From contig NC_079492.1 of assembly GCF_020520425.1 (NCBI RefSeq), positions 104,319,157 through 104,383,156 of the forward strand: 64,000 nucleotides of DNA, given 5' to 3'. Origin of the DNA: Spinacia oleracea. Taxonomy: Eukaryota; Streptophyta; Magnoliopsida; Caryophyllales; Amaranthaceae. The notes below the pieces were generated by a model. It ran no database searches and was not told the DNA's origin. It saw only the letters and a program-made list of their open reading frames with translations. This document shows positions 32,113 to 43,900 of this stretch, piece by piece. The first letter of the stretch is position 1. The number at the start of each line of letters is the position of its first letter. The position numbers and the translations under genes were made by a program.

Positions 32113-34615
32113 CAGTGTGTGGCCCGGGCGTTGCCCCAGGTTTTGACTTTTATTAGGGTTTTTTTTTTTTTTTTTGTAAATATGTGCATATATAGATGTT
32201 GTCATTATCGAATTACTGTGGTGATACAAGATTAATGGCAGATCGACAACTTTCTCAATCTGAAACCCCAAATACGAAAATCAAAACAAAGTCGGATCCT
32301 TTCTTCAACATTAGTTGTATTACTCAACCTCCGTCAATGTTTCCCCACTTACTCATTATTACACTTTATTACACCGGGATTTTATTAAGGCTTAAACTAA
32401 GAAAGTAGTAATTGTACATGTAACGCCCCGACTTTTCGGCTCCTTAATTAGCGCACTTAATTAATCATTAGCAGCGGAATTAGGCTTAATTAATCCTGGG
32501 ACTTGTGGGTATGGGCCCACAAATAAAATAATCCTTAAATAACATTCCATAAATAATACAACTTTTCCAAAAATAAATATAACAGGATATCTTAACAACC
32601 TCAGTAACAGGATTTCCATAATACATAATTTCTCATCTCGATATCTCCATAATAAATAACCAACTCCAGTAATAACTCTCATTTGAGCAACTTGAGCTCC
32701 TTAATCGAACCTGTACATCATCATAAAAATAGAAAACAGGAAAAACACAGGAAAAATCCAAAAATGAGTGGAAAACTCAGTAATATTACTCCAGCCCGTC
32801 AAAACGGTTTTATTTTGAAAATCATTTGGCACATATCAATCATTAGCATTTATTGTTCGGAAATAACTAATTTAATCTCGTTATCTTGAAAACTGTGTCG
32901 GCAAGGAATCATTTCCTTTACAGCTCATTGGCAAGTACAGGCTTTGGCGGGACTTTTCTTACATCTTTTCAGGGGGGAACTGTTTCCCTTTAACTTTAAC
33001 TTTGACTTTAACTTGCCTCCACCTGTAACTTGCCCATTTACTAGTTCAGTTCACTTTTCCATGCCGACAAAAGCAACATCGTCTTTCTTTAAAATAACTT
33101 TATAAATATCGTAATTATTCCCGAACAACGTCTTTAACATCATGATCATAATCATAAACATATATATATATCATATCATTTACCTCATAAAACACATATA
33201 ATCACATAATAGTCACACATTTCATATACGGGCATATAAACTTAAATGCTGGACATAAAAATTACAGTAACATAACATAATACTTTTAAATACGGGCATA
33301 TAAACATAATTGCTGGACATAATAGTTACCTCATTCGTTCATATTCTTTCCTCAAACCCCGAAATTTATCGGCATCCATAAGCTCCATTAATTTATTAAT
33401 CTAGAAGATAACCTCAAAATTATAAAAATGATTAATATTAACATTTGCTTAAAGTCATAAACTCACAATACTTACTTACTTACTCGTAACTTGCTTGAAA
33501 AAGCCCAAATGGAATTTGCTCATTAACAAAACCCATGGCCCACTTCTACTAATATACTTCCTTTTTCACTAATGGGTTATAATTTGTCATAAGAATGACA
33601 AATCAAAGAAGCAGTAGCACGAAGCGTAGGAAACAGAGGAGCCATAGCAGCTCAGGCGCAGCCGCGAAAAAGAAGGGAGAGAAGGTGGCTGGGTGGCGGC
33701 CGGGAGGTTCGCCGGCACCAGGTGGTGGCGCGGTGGCCAGGAGAGCAGCGCCGCGGTGGTGAAACAGAGGAGAGAGAAAATGGGTAGTCTTTAATGGTGA
33801 AAAATCAAGGGAATAAATAAAGAGGGGAAACAAATTGAGCTTATAATTACAATCAGAAATATCAATTACTTTTAACTTGCATAAAAATGGAGTTTGGAGG
33901 AGCAATTTATAGAATTGTTTGATATTGATGAGTCATAGAAGAAGAGGAAGAAATTGGACAATTGTCAATTCAAATTGACAAGGTTTTGCCACGCATAAGA
34001 GAAAGAGAAATTGTATTTAACATGAACTTGGACTGAATTTAGAAACAAAGGAAAGTCAAAATCTTGGTGGCCAAGCTCTCCATTTACACGTATGGAAGAA
34101 AGGAGAAGAAAAGTGGATTTTAGTCATCTAATTGACCAAGGACAAAAATGTAAATTTCATATTTTAGCTAGAAAAATCAGATTATGGGATGTCAATAAAT
34201 GGGCTTAAATATTTCGTATTATGTCACAATAAAAACGGGAACATAATAAGGTAATTTAGGACGGAAAAAAATTAGGACGTAATTACGTTAATAATCGTAA
34301 TTACAGAATAATAAAACAGGCTTAAAAATACGGGGTGTTACAGTACATATATAAATTAAGTAAGCATTCCTTTTTTTCCTTTTTTTGCATTCAATGTATT
34401 ATTTATCGTAAAAAGAACATACTCTGTATATGTTTATATAGAAAAATATAACATAAGTTGTGGTTGGTTAAGATGGTAGGAAGTGTAACTTTTAACAAAG
34501 AGGTTTGGTGTTCGATCGTGCCATAATGCTAATTAGTGATGACGTGGCGAAATAAGGAGAGGTATACGTGACACGTATGCGTTCATAAGAACGCCTTTTA
34601 ATATATTAGTATAGA
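32113..34615 (-). mobile_element. Non-autonomous Helitron B, carrying a nested LTR insertion
   Basis: Minus-strand 5' end TCTATACTAATATATTAAAA at 34615 downward. The 3' hairpin (CCTGGGGCAACGCCCGGG) lies at about 32120-32140. The terminal CTAG of element A is reduced to CTG here, one base lost. Text near the 5' end (GTGGTTGGTTAAGATG) is shared with Helitron A. Without the nested element (32419-34342) the Helitron would be about 0.6 kb, matching A. Confidence 0.7.
32419..34342. mobile_element. Probable solo LTR inside Helitron B
   Basis: 1,924 bases starting TGTAACGCCCCG and ending CGGGGTGTTACA, so TG...CA with 12-bp near-perfect inverted ends. The 5-bp target duplication GTACA lies at 32414-32418 and 34343-34347. 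No coding domain, PBS or PPT seen, so a solo LTR is the best reading. A GC-rich patch lies at 33640-33770. Orientation is not determined. Confidence 0.6.
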
Positions 34616-34624
34616 TAATAAATA

Positions 34625-34978
34625 CTTCATCCGTTTCTTTTTGTTTTTTACGTTTGATCTTCTGCACGTTTATTAACGACTAATTAATGTGCATTGAGAT
34701 TCCTCTATTTTTTAATTTAAACAAGGAAAATTACGGTCATTTTTAATGTTTTCACTCTTATCAAATTACTGATGTTGGGAAAATGAGAAAATTTAATGTT
34801 CCAATAGAAAAGTGTAAGAGATTAAATGACCCAATATATTTAATTGGTTAAAATAACCATTGGACACAATTTTTTATAGAATATTAAATCATTTATGTGA
34901 TAATATAAAAGGAAATGTAAATAAGAAGTTGGGACAACCAAAAAGGAAAACGTAAAGAACAAAAAGAGACGGAGGGAG
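34625..34978. mobile_element. Stowaway-like MITE
   Basis: 354 bases. Left end CTTCATCCGTTTCTTTTTGT; right end in reverse complement CTCCCTCCGTCTCTTTTTGT. TA on both sides. Confidence 0.7.
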
Positions 34979-34980
34979 TA

Positions 34981-35075
34981 ATAAATAAATGATAAATAAT
35001 AATAAATAAAACAATAATAAATAACAAACAATAAATAATAAACAATAAATAATAAATAATAAATAATAAATAATA
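34981..35075. repeat. ATAA/AAT microsatellite
   Basis: About 95 bases of AATAAATAATAAAT-type repeats, directly after the Stowaway element. An isolated Stowaway-like left end (CTCCCTCGTATTTTAAAAAG) follows at 35076. Confidence 0.85.
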
Positions 35076-35169
35076 CTCCCTCGTATTTTAAAAAGAGATA
35101 CACTTTCCATAAACAGCTGTATTTTAACAAGAGATGTACTTTTCTTTTTTGATATGTTTTGGTCCCCAC

Positions 35170-35481
35170 TTCAAGTCCCATAATTATAGTACCGTTTGAC
35201 CAAAAACACGGGTTTTAAGAAAAATGGAATATAGTACATGAAAAAGTGGAATAAAGTGCAAATGATGATTGAGTTGTATGGAAAAGTGGAATAAAGTACA
35301 TGTGAAAAAGAGAATATAGTACATATGAAACTGGAATATAGTAAATGGGTGGGGTTTTAATACATTTTTAATTGGTAGAGTACATGAGAAAGTGGGGAAC
35401 GTAGTGTACAAAATTAGAAACAAGACTATAATTTTGGGACGTCCGATTTAGAAAACATGATTATAATTTTGGGACGGGGAG
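35170..35481. mobile_element. Stowaway-like MITE, copy 2 of the 31789 family
   Basis: Closely similar inside to 31789-32105 (for example AAATGATGATTGAGTTGTAT). The right end GGGACGGGGAG is followed by TA. The left end is more decayed (AGTCCCATAATTATAG). The left limit is approximate. Confidence 0.65.
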
Positions 35482-35550
35482 TAATATTTCTCTCTTTCTT
35501 GTGGTCTCACACTTACTCACATCATCTTTTACCATAATAAATAGGAGAAT

Positions 35551-35661
35551 TTGCGAATTACTACCTACTTTGTTTGAGGATTTGTAAATTACTATCTACA
35601 TCTTTGAAAGTTGCGAATTACTACCTACATCTTTGATTATTGTTGTCAATTACTACGTACT
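35551..35661. repeat. Degenerate short tandem repeat, about 30-base unit, four copies
   Basis: The phrase TTGCGAATTACTACCTAC, with variants, recurs four times at about 30-32-base steps, separated by CATCTTTGA-type spacers. Confidence 0.6.
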
Positions 35662-35728
35662 TGTCAATTAATTTATTTTCTCTCCAATTAGTTAATAATA
35701 TACCATAATCACCCTAATTATATATTTA

Positions 35729-35997
35729 CTAGATTTTAGCCCGTGCGATGCACGGATTTTGTTAAATCGTTAAGTTAAAATAAAACTCCTATTATAACTG
35801 CTATATTTTATATATTAGATTAAATTAGTATTTAGGTTGGAATGAGAGGTTGAGTTCTACGAAAACTCTACGCGGTCGGTGAGGAATTTTACTTAAAAGG
35901 TAAAATATTAAATTATAAATATATTTTAAATTGGAAACATATTTTCTAATAGAAGACTGATTTATTATTTAAATATTTGGTAACTTATAATAATTAG
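35729..35997 (-). mobile_element. Helitron 3' end fragment C
   Basis: The minus strand ends with the hairpin CCGTGCATCGCACGG, then GCTAAAATCTAG followed by T: the same terminal layout as Helitron A. No matching 5' end was found. The element at 35998 may have interrupted or replaced the rest. Confidence 0.5.
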
Positions 35998-36682
35998 GAA
36001 AATTTGTAATTATTAATCCAACCTTTGCCCGATTTTCTTTAATTAAGCCTACCTATGCAATATTTCTAAATAATCCAACCTTTATGACCCAACTACTATT
36101 ATTAAGCCTAGCAAGTTAATAACCTGCTGTAACCGGCATTCACCCTTACGTGGCAATATAACCGTTACAATTTTTTTCCCCTCCTTTTTTTAATTGTTAT
36201 TCTAATGTTCGTTCCTCTCTCCTCTGCGATTTAATTGCTTCATCTCTGCAATTTTCGTTCCTCTCTCCTCTGTTCATCATTTCTCTTCTACCTCTTCTCC
36301 ACCATTGTTGATCCCTCATACCTCTCAATTCGAAGTTCGTCAAAAATAATCAGCAATTGCTATGACTGGGTTAAACCAATCAACTGTTGGATCTGGGTTA
36401 AGGGTTAAGGGTTAAGAGGAGAGAAGGGTTAAGGGTTTTATGGAAAAAAAAATTAGAAAATCCTGTTTAGGTGGCACGTGATGTGACGTGTCCAAAATTT
36501 TAGGAGGAAAATCAACTTCAGGTTGTCAACGTTTTTAATGTTGACTTTGTAACAGGTAACCGGTCACACAGGCTTAATAATAGTAGTTGGGTCATAAAGG
36601 TTGGATTATTCAGAAATATTGCATAGATTGGCTTAATTAAAGAAAATCGGGCAAAGGTTGGATTAATATTTACAAATTTTTC
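35998..36682. mobile_element. Mutator-like element with long inverted ends
   Basis: 685 bases with inverted ends of about 112 bases (35998-36109 and 36570-36682) that match almost base for base (for example AATCCAACCTTTGCCCGATT, and AACCTTTATGACCCAACTAC). Long inverted ends suggest a non-autonomous MULE. I could not find a convincing 9-bp target duplication. The interior has a G/T-rich GGGTTAA patch and no transposase. Confidence 0.65.
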
Positions 36683-37288
36683 ATTAATGTTTCCACCTAT
36701 CAAATTCTATTCTTTGATTTTATCCATTAATGTTTCCACCTTGACTCATAGTTTCCACTTTGAGTTCACATGATTTTAAATTATGGCGTAATTCGGCTAA
36801 TAATTGCAAGGATTATAATCGCATGTAGAATATTTATGATTATCTATTTTAGTTCATTTTAATTTCTAGCGAATTCTTAATCACCTCGTTTTAATTTCAT
36901 TTGCATGTATAATGTTTATGATTATCGAATTTTCTGTAATTTGATTTTGATGAATGAACTTTTACCTAACTTTGTTGATTGATTTCAAGAGGTGATGGTA
37001 ATTTTGTAGAAACTATCAAATTCTGAGAACCTAGCTTTTTTATGTCATTGATTTAGCTATATATAATCTATCAAATTAATGTTTTTACTTTAATTTCTGG
37101 TTAAGTTTGGCTGAGTTTGTCTCATCAACCCAACAACATTATTAGCCTAGATAGTTTAGTATTTTGTTGCATGAATTGCTGAAATTTTATGTTTTTTTGG
37201 TCTTTTTCCTCAATTCCTACTCAAAATGTACAATGTGAATAAATAAGGTTTTTTTGTTTCCTTTTACTTTTCTTTCTCCCATGGTCCG
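36683..37288. other. AT-rich spacer
   Basis: No gene, repeat or element seen. Confidence 0.4.
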
Positions 37289-38073
37289 TGTGATAGGACC
37301 CTAGTAGTATATCAACTACCCACAAGGATCACCTCCAAGACAATCAACCAAACAATATAACTCCAATACACCACAAATAATACAACAACCAAATAACCTA
37401 ACAATCTACCAATAATGAACAGCAACTAAAATCAAATGCGGAAGAACAAAATCAATCAACACACGCGAATTATACGTGGAAAAACCCTTCGATGTGAAGA
37501 GTAAAAACCACGGGACTTGTGAGGAGTCCACCCTTGTCACCTTCACTTATTATGATAAAATTGAAGGCAAAAGAACCCAAATTAGACATACAAAGGTTCA
37601 CAACCCACCAACACTTCCATACATAAGAGATGAACAATTAAAAGACAAGAGATAAAGAATAACACCAAAAAATGTAGGTTCTGTCCAGCAACGACCACGG
37701 ATAAACCAGAGCTCAAAACGATGAACCAACCGTTCAAAACGAGACCCTGTGTATCTTCAACAAGCTGACCAAAAATCAGCACGATCCGACCGTTGGATCT
37801 CCGGCAAATGACAGTTTTCTGATGACTGCCCTAAAAGCTACGAACTCACTTCTCTCTTTCTCTCTTTTTCTTTTGTGTGTGTGTTTTCTTCTGATTTTTC
37901 TCACACTCCTTTGCTGCCTCTCAAGTTAGGACAAATATTACCCTAAGCTTCCCAAATAAGCTTCAACATAACCCAATATTGGGCCACAACAATAAGTGAA
38001 ATATTGGGCTTCCACTTAAAACACAAGCATAAGTATTAACATAACTTTTGCACAAAAGTGGGCTGGACCCACA
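37289..38073 (-). repeat. 3' LTR of copia element 1
   Basis: The minus strand starts TGTGGGTCCAGCCC and ends GGTCCTATCACA, about 785 bases. A polypurine tract (GGAGGGGGAGATTAT, 38074-38088) directly precedes it. The left boundary rests on the CACA end, not on a second LTR copy. Confidence 0.6.
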
Positions 38074-38237
38074 ATAATCTCCCCCTCCAGCCCATCACGA
38101 GGAAGACACGATCACTACATGATCACTTGAACCTCATCCTGGCAAGCTTACTACAAAGCTGAACCTTGCTCCCGGGAACTACCTTTGTCAACATATCTAC
38201 ACCATTCTTGTCGGTGTGGACTTTCTTCAGTTTCATT

Positions 38238-39472
38238 CTATTTTCTTCTATCACATCTCGCAACCAATTGATATCTAATGTCAATGTGTTTGGTGCGAGC
38301 ATGATACATTGAATTCTTGCTCAAATCCATAGCACTCTGACTATCACAAAATAATACATACTCACCTTGCTTCAAACCCAACTCTTGAAGGAACCTCTTA
38401 AGCCAAAGCATCTCCTTGCTTGCTTCCACTGCTGCAATATACTCTGCCTCAGTTGTGGACAAAGCTACACATTTCTGTAGCTTGGATTGCCATGAGATGG
38501 CTCCCCCTGAAAATGTAAACGCATAACCTGAGGTAGACTTTCTATTATCAAGATCACCTTCCATGTCTGCATCAGTATAGCCTTCAAGTATAGGTTTGCC
38601 ACCTCCATAACATAGACTCAACTTGGAGGTGCCCGCAAGTATCTGAAGATCCATTTCACTGCTTCCCAGTGAGCCTTGCCCGGGTTGGATAACAAACGAC
38701 TCACCAAACCGACCGCATGTGCAATATCAGGTCTAGTACACACCATAGCATACATTAAAGAACCAACAACAGAAGAGTAAGGAATGGGTGACATAGCTTC
38801 TTTCTCCTTCTCTGTTGTAGGACAGGCTCTCTTACTTAGCTTGAAGTGAGTAGCTAGTAGTGTACTAACAAGCTTAGCATGCTTCATATTGAACCTTTCA
38901 AGCACCCGTTCAATATACTTCTCCTGGGATAACCACAATTTCTCAGCTTTCCTGTCACGAGCAATCTCCATGCCGAAGATTTGCTTTGCAGGACCCAAGT
39001 CTTTCATGTCAAATGACTTGGACAAGACTTTCTTCAAATTTTGAATCATATCTGCATCTTGTCCAACTATCAGCATATCATCTACATATAAAAGAAGGAT
39101 GATGAAGTTACCTCCAGGGAACTTTCTGAAATACACACAATGATCAGCTGTAGTTCGTTTATAATCATTGCTTGTCATAAACGAATCAAATTTCCGATAC
39201 CACTGCCTTGTTGCTTGTTTAAGCCCATAAAGACTCTTCTTGAACTTGCTAACAAGTTTATCTTTCCCTTTTTCTTCAAAACCTTCAGGTTGCTCCATGT
39301 AGATCTCTTCATGCAAGTCACCATGTAAAAATGCAGTTTTTACATCAAGTTGTTCCAACTCAAGATCAAGACTTGCTGCTAAACCCAACACAGTTCTGAT
39401 ATATGTCATTTTGACCACCAGAGAGAAGATCACATCAAAGTCAATTCCCCTTTTCTGGTTGCATCCCTTTAC
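38238..39472 (-). pseudogene. Copia reverse transcriptase and RNase H, truncated and frameshifted
   Basis: The minus strand reads LDVKTAFLHGDLHEEIYMEQ, KSLYGLKQATRQWY and LLLYVDDMLIVG (catalytic YVDD intact), then SLMYAMVCTRPDIAHAVG. After a frame break near 38630 come YTDADMEGDLDNRKSTSGY, TTEAEYIAA, LFCDSQSAMDL and ARTKHIDIRY, an RNase H with its acidic residues. Fresh-looking apart from one frameshift. It is truncated at the start by the insertion at 39473. Confidence 0.85.
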
Positions 39473-40938
39473 TGTTAGGTTATGACAAAGATAAACAATA
39501 TATTTCATGTGGAAAAACCATAAAGCCAGGAATCCAAATTAATTGCCACATAGTCAATTAGCATAATTTAGGATAAATACATGTGATGCGTGCCTTCCCT
39601 AGCTGCTCCCGAACCGAACAAGAACAAGTTTAGGACTCCAAATGTCGCCCCTCTGTAGATAGTCCACATCACGTTCGAATCCGCCTTAGATTCAACCAAC
39701 CAGGATATTCTCTAAGGTATTATGTTTATTCGAAAAGCTTAATTATTAATTTAGGCAAATTATTAAATTCTTACTTGAACTTAATCTATGTGAATACTTA
39801 TTGAACTGTTGTATAAATTGTGATTATGAACCACATATTTATAGGGTGGAAATAATGGAATTAGAATTCTACTAGGATTCCAATAACTAAATCCATTAGG
39901 ATTCTAGTTGAATTAAATCATTAGAATTTAATGTTTAATCAAACACCTAAGTGTTTCAGATTTAACAAAAAAATTCAATTCGAGTAGAATTAGGAAATCA
40001 ATAGCAAGCAATCCTAAACGACCAAGGACTTGGGCGCTGGTGCTCGGCTCGGCCCAAGGCTGGGCGCTGGCAGCACGCGGCCCATCGTTGGGCGCTGCTC
40101 GCTGCGCCTGCCTTGCTCGCTGCGATGGGCCTGCCTTGCTGCTCGCTTGTGCGCGCGGACTTCGCTGGGCGCTGGGCCTGGCTTCGTGCTGGACCTTGCG
40201 TCTAGCTAGCAAGCTCGTCCGTCGATCGTTTCGTACGCCGCGCTTCCGTTTCGTTTTACGATTCCGGAATTCATTTCCGATTCGAACAATATTTAATATT
40301 TTCGATTCCGGAATTTATTTCCGATTCGAACAAATATTTATTATTACCGATTCCGGAATTTATTTCCGATTCTGACAATATTTCCGATTCTGGTAATATT
40401 TCCGATTCTGGTAATATTTCCGTTTCCGGCAATATTTCCGATTCCGGCAATATTTCTATTTCCGATAATATTTTCCGATTCCGGCAATATTTCTATTTCC
40501 GATAATATTTTCAGATACGTACCATGTTTCCGTTTCCGGCAACATCTACGACTTGGATAATATTTATATTTCCGTTATGATCCATTTTTCCGTTTCTGGC
40601 AATATCATCATTTCCGGAGTATTCATATTTTGCCTTTTGACGATTTTAGCTCCCACTGGAACCGAGATCCGTCGTTTCCGAATATTCATAAATAGAGTAT
40701 TTAATTCACTTAAATACTTGATCCGTTCACGTACTATTTTTCCGACCCTACGGGTTCAGTCAAGAGTAAGCTGTGGATTAATATTATTAATTCCACTTGA
40801 ACTAAAGCGGCCTCTAGCTAGGCATTCAGCTCACTTGATCTCACTGAATTATTAACTTGCATAATTAATTAATACTGAACCGCATTTATTAGACTTAGCA
40901 TTGAATGCATACTTGGACCAAGGGCATTATTTCCTTCA
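39473..40938 (-). repeat. 3' LTR of copia element 2
   Basis: About 1,466 bases. The minus strand starts TGAAGGAAATAATGCCC and ends ATAACCTAACA. A polypurine stretch (CACAGGGAGAC) precedes it on the internal side. It contains a GC-rich patch at about 40030-40240 and a short tandem repeat array. It has inserted into the reverse transcriptase gene of copia element 1. Confidence 0.7.
40258..40640. repeat. Tandem array of about 18-30-base TTTCCGATT units inside the LTR
   Basis: The phrase ATTTCCGATTCCGG and its variants (CGATTCTGG, CGTTTCCGG) recur more than a dozen times. Spacing is irregular and interrupted by AATATT. Confidence 0.8.
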
Positions 40939-43900
40939 GTCTCCCTGTGCATTGCCTAATTCCTTTGTCGCTTGATGCTTGCTCATGAACATAAGGTAAG
41001 AGTAGTCATCCTTATTATGTCCAGAGGTATTTCTCGGTTTCAGAGTTCAACTGATCAAATAAACAGATAATCATAGCCTATGATTCATCTGAGCACGACC
41101 ATGCATTTTTCAGTTTCTAGCTCTCCGAGTGGCCTTGTACAACTTTCAGCATCTCATCCCGATTTATGGGAGGACAATCCCAATCTTGTGATCTTGAGGG
41201 TAGACTTCGTTTGATAGGTGATTACCTGAGCATTGCCGTTATAGTCTCCTTTTACGGTGCGGCGGTTGACAACGTCAAAGTAACCAGTTCTCAAACAAGT
41301 AATCTAAATCACTCAGGTATTGAGGATTAGTGTCTAATAATGTAATGAAATTTACTCATGACATATTTTCATCTCTTACAGTAAAGTTCATAGGTCTATC
41401 CGATACTAATCTTCTCAAGTAAGTATCTATGCAAATGATTGCGACATTGCCATGTCCACATAGTTTAAGAGAACTACTAGTCATCTTGCACTCTAGTTGT
41501 CTAGCGTTTTCTATGCGTCCACCTTTATAGAAAACTTCCGACCAGGGACCTTTTTCAACTTTTGACATTCAAGTTCACTTGATAGACATTTCTTAGTCAC
41601 AGGACTGGTCCTGACAGTCTATCTTGAATATATCGTCAAATTGAAGGGACTCATCATTTAATACTAAACCAAGATTAAATGGAATATGAAAATACATTTC
41701 ATATATGATAAATGTTCAACCCCGAAGTTTTACAACCATGGGCCTCGAACCCATCTTTAAAACAATTAATGGAATTCAAAACTATGTTTGACTTCCAATG
41801 CCACAATGTGAGTGTTGTATTTCACTTGTTGCATAGGTTTAGTTATCATGCTTTGCCAATCTTAATATCCTTTTCATCGAATGTTCTTCGAGATAGATGA
41901 TAAGATCTTTTGAGTATGTTTATTTTATGATCTAGTCTTTCTTGCTACAATAGTGGTTTTACGCATTTTGCAATGAAGAACCATCAAGTCAGCAGACATG
42001 TGATCCACCCAAGTTCAGTGAAGAGCTCTTTAATGTAAACAACTCTGTTTTATTGCTTCTTAGGCAATAAGTACTTTTACTTCAACTGTATAGGTTGCTA
42101 GTGACGCTTTGTTTGGATTTTCTTATCCAAGCAGTTCACGGATATGTGAAAGACTTTCCAGCTGTATCTTAGAACATAGAAATTAATACTTAATTTCCCA
42201 CGCAACAACTCATGGTCTTCAATCCATGTTGCCAATTCAAACCATGATGCATATAGCTCGTTCTTGCCAATGGTTAACTCCAAAGGGATCTTGCTTGATC
42301 CTTTGCTTGTGTTTATGCGTGTAGCATCAATATTTAGCATATCTTTATTTCCTTGAATCAAGAACTATTCCTATGTACCTTTCAAGTACCATAAGTTTTT
42401 CTTGATCTCGATCTAGTTGATCTTCACTTAGATCAATAGAGATTGGTATATGTTCGTTATGCCTAAAGTCATACGATACGTTTTTGGCGATCCTCATATT
42501 ATATCATACATGATAAATTATTTTGCAGAATAATTCCCAATTGAATTCTATTCATGTTACTTTAGCTCATTCAGTTTTACTAGATACTGAATCCAACTAA
42601 ATTCTTTGACATATAAAATAGGTTAAGAATCTCACTTAGATCCTTTGATGTCTAACTTAGTAAGTGCTTATACATAGTTCAAACATCTATTACTTAGATT
42701 TATTCATATGGGTCGAATATCTCCAATGGAGTCTTTCGTGTTTGATTTAGTAAATGCCATTACTTAATCATAAGATCTTTGTAAATAGATCTTAATACAC
42801 AGTATGTACTAAGTTCCGCCTTGGTCCATCATTGATGAATAATTTCAAATCTAAGTCATTAGCATTTGAATGTTATTTCACAATAGAGAGATATGTGTGT
42901 GATACACATAGGACCAATTAAGTTTTATGTACTCCCACTAAACTTCTTGTACATCTATAAGAATCATGTACATTTTATGAAGCTAAATTACTTATTAGCT
43001 TCACTAAAATATAGTTCCGATTCCCAATTGCTTGCTTAAATATGTACTTAGATTTCATAAGCTAGCTTTCCTTTTCAAGTATTTATTTTGATCCACAAAT
43101 CCTATGACATGCCATGTACATAGTTTCTTCCAACATTTGATTGAGGAATACGTTTTGTCATCCAACTGCCATATGTACCAATATGCAATCATTGCTTGAT
43201 TTATAGACTGGAGCATTACGATTTTGCATGAGGTTCCAACACAATCCATGCCATGAATTTCCTTGATACCTTTAGCAACTAATCTAGCTTTGTGTGAAGA
43301 CACACTTCCATATTTGATAGTTTTTATCCTTAAAACCAATTTGCAACCAATAGGTGTAAACCATTCTTGGAAATCAATAAAATTTCAATTTTGTCATCAA
43401 AACATTGATTATGTTTTATGGACTTTAACCTTCTAAAAAATTTGAGTCTATATATGGTCTCTAACCATTTTAGGGAATCAGGGTTTCGTCATAGCTTTCT
43501 TACAAGTCACAAACTCATTAATCTACATGATAATAGTTTGACTGCAAGTTGTAGGTTTCTTCACTATCTAATAGAAGAATCTCATAGTTTCAGTGACCTG
43601 AACTCTATGCCTACATGGGTATAGAACATCAAACAATAGAATATCAATAGCCACTTGAAAGTCCTTTGAATATTCTGTTCTCCTTGAAGCACTTGTAAAG
43701 TCTTCTAAGAAATGTCTATTCTTTAAAGCCACTTCTAAAGTCCTTAAAGAATAAGTGTTCGGATTTTCTGAAGAACTTATAAAAGCCTCTGGAATGTCCG
43801 TTTATGTTTGTCGTTCGCCTCGAAGACTTTCGAGGTCTATTTTCTCCCACTTGTCATTTTGGAAACGAATCTCCAAAAGGACACTATTTCGAGCAAACAA

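Larger units (their letters stand above)
37289..39472 (-). mobile_element. Ty1/copia retrotransposon 1, 3' part only
   Basis: Consists of the end of reverse transcriptase, RNase H, PPT and 3' LTR. It is cut at 39472 by the LTR of copia element 2. The 5' half was not found in the window. Confidence 0.75.

Noticed and set aside
33603-33905. Minus-strand open frame of 100 codons with a proline/alanine-rich end
   Set aside because: Lies in the GC-rich patch of a probable solo LTR. No domain and no support as a gene.
34840-35181. Hydrophobic minus-strand open frame of 113 codons
   Set aside because: Mostly the ATAA/AAT microsatellite translated; not a membrane protein.
36370-36440. Telomere-like GGGTTAA repeats
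   Set aside because: The plant telomere unit is TTTAGGG. This is a few copies of a different heptamer inside a MULE-like element.
39928-40375. Open frames on both strands in the GC-rich LTR patch
   Set aside because: Low-complexity repeats give long frames on both strands; no domain.
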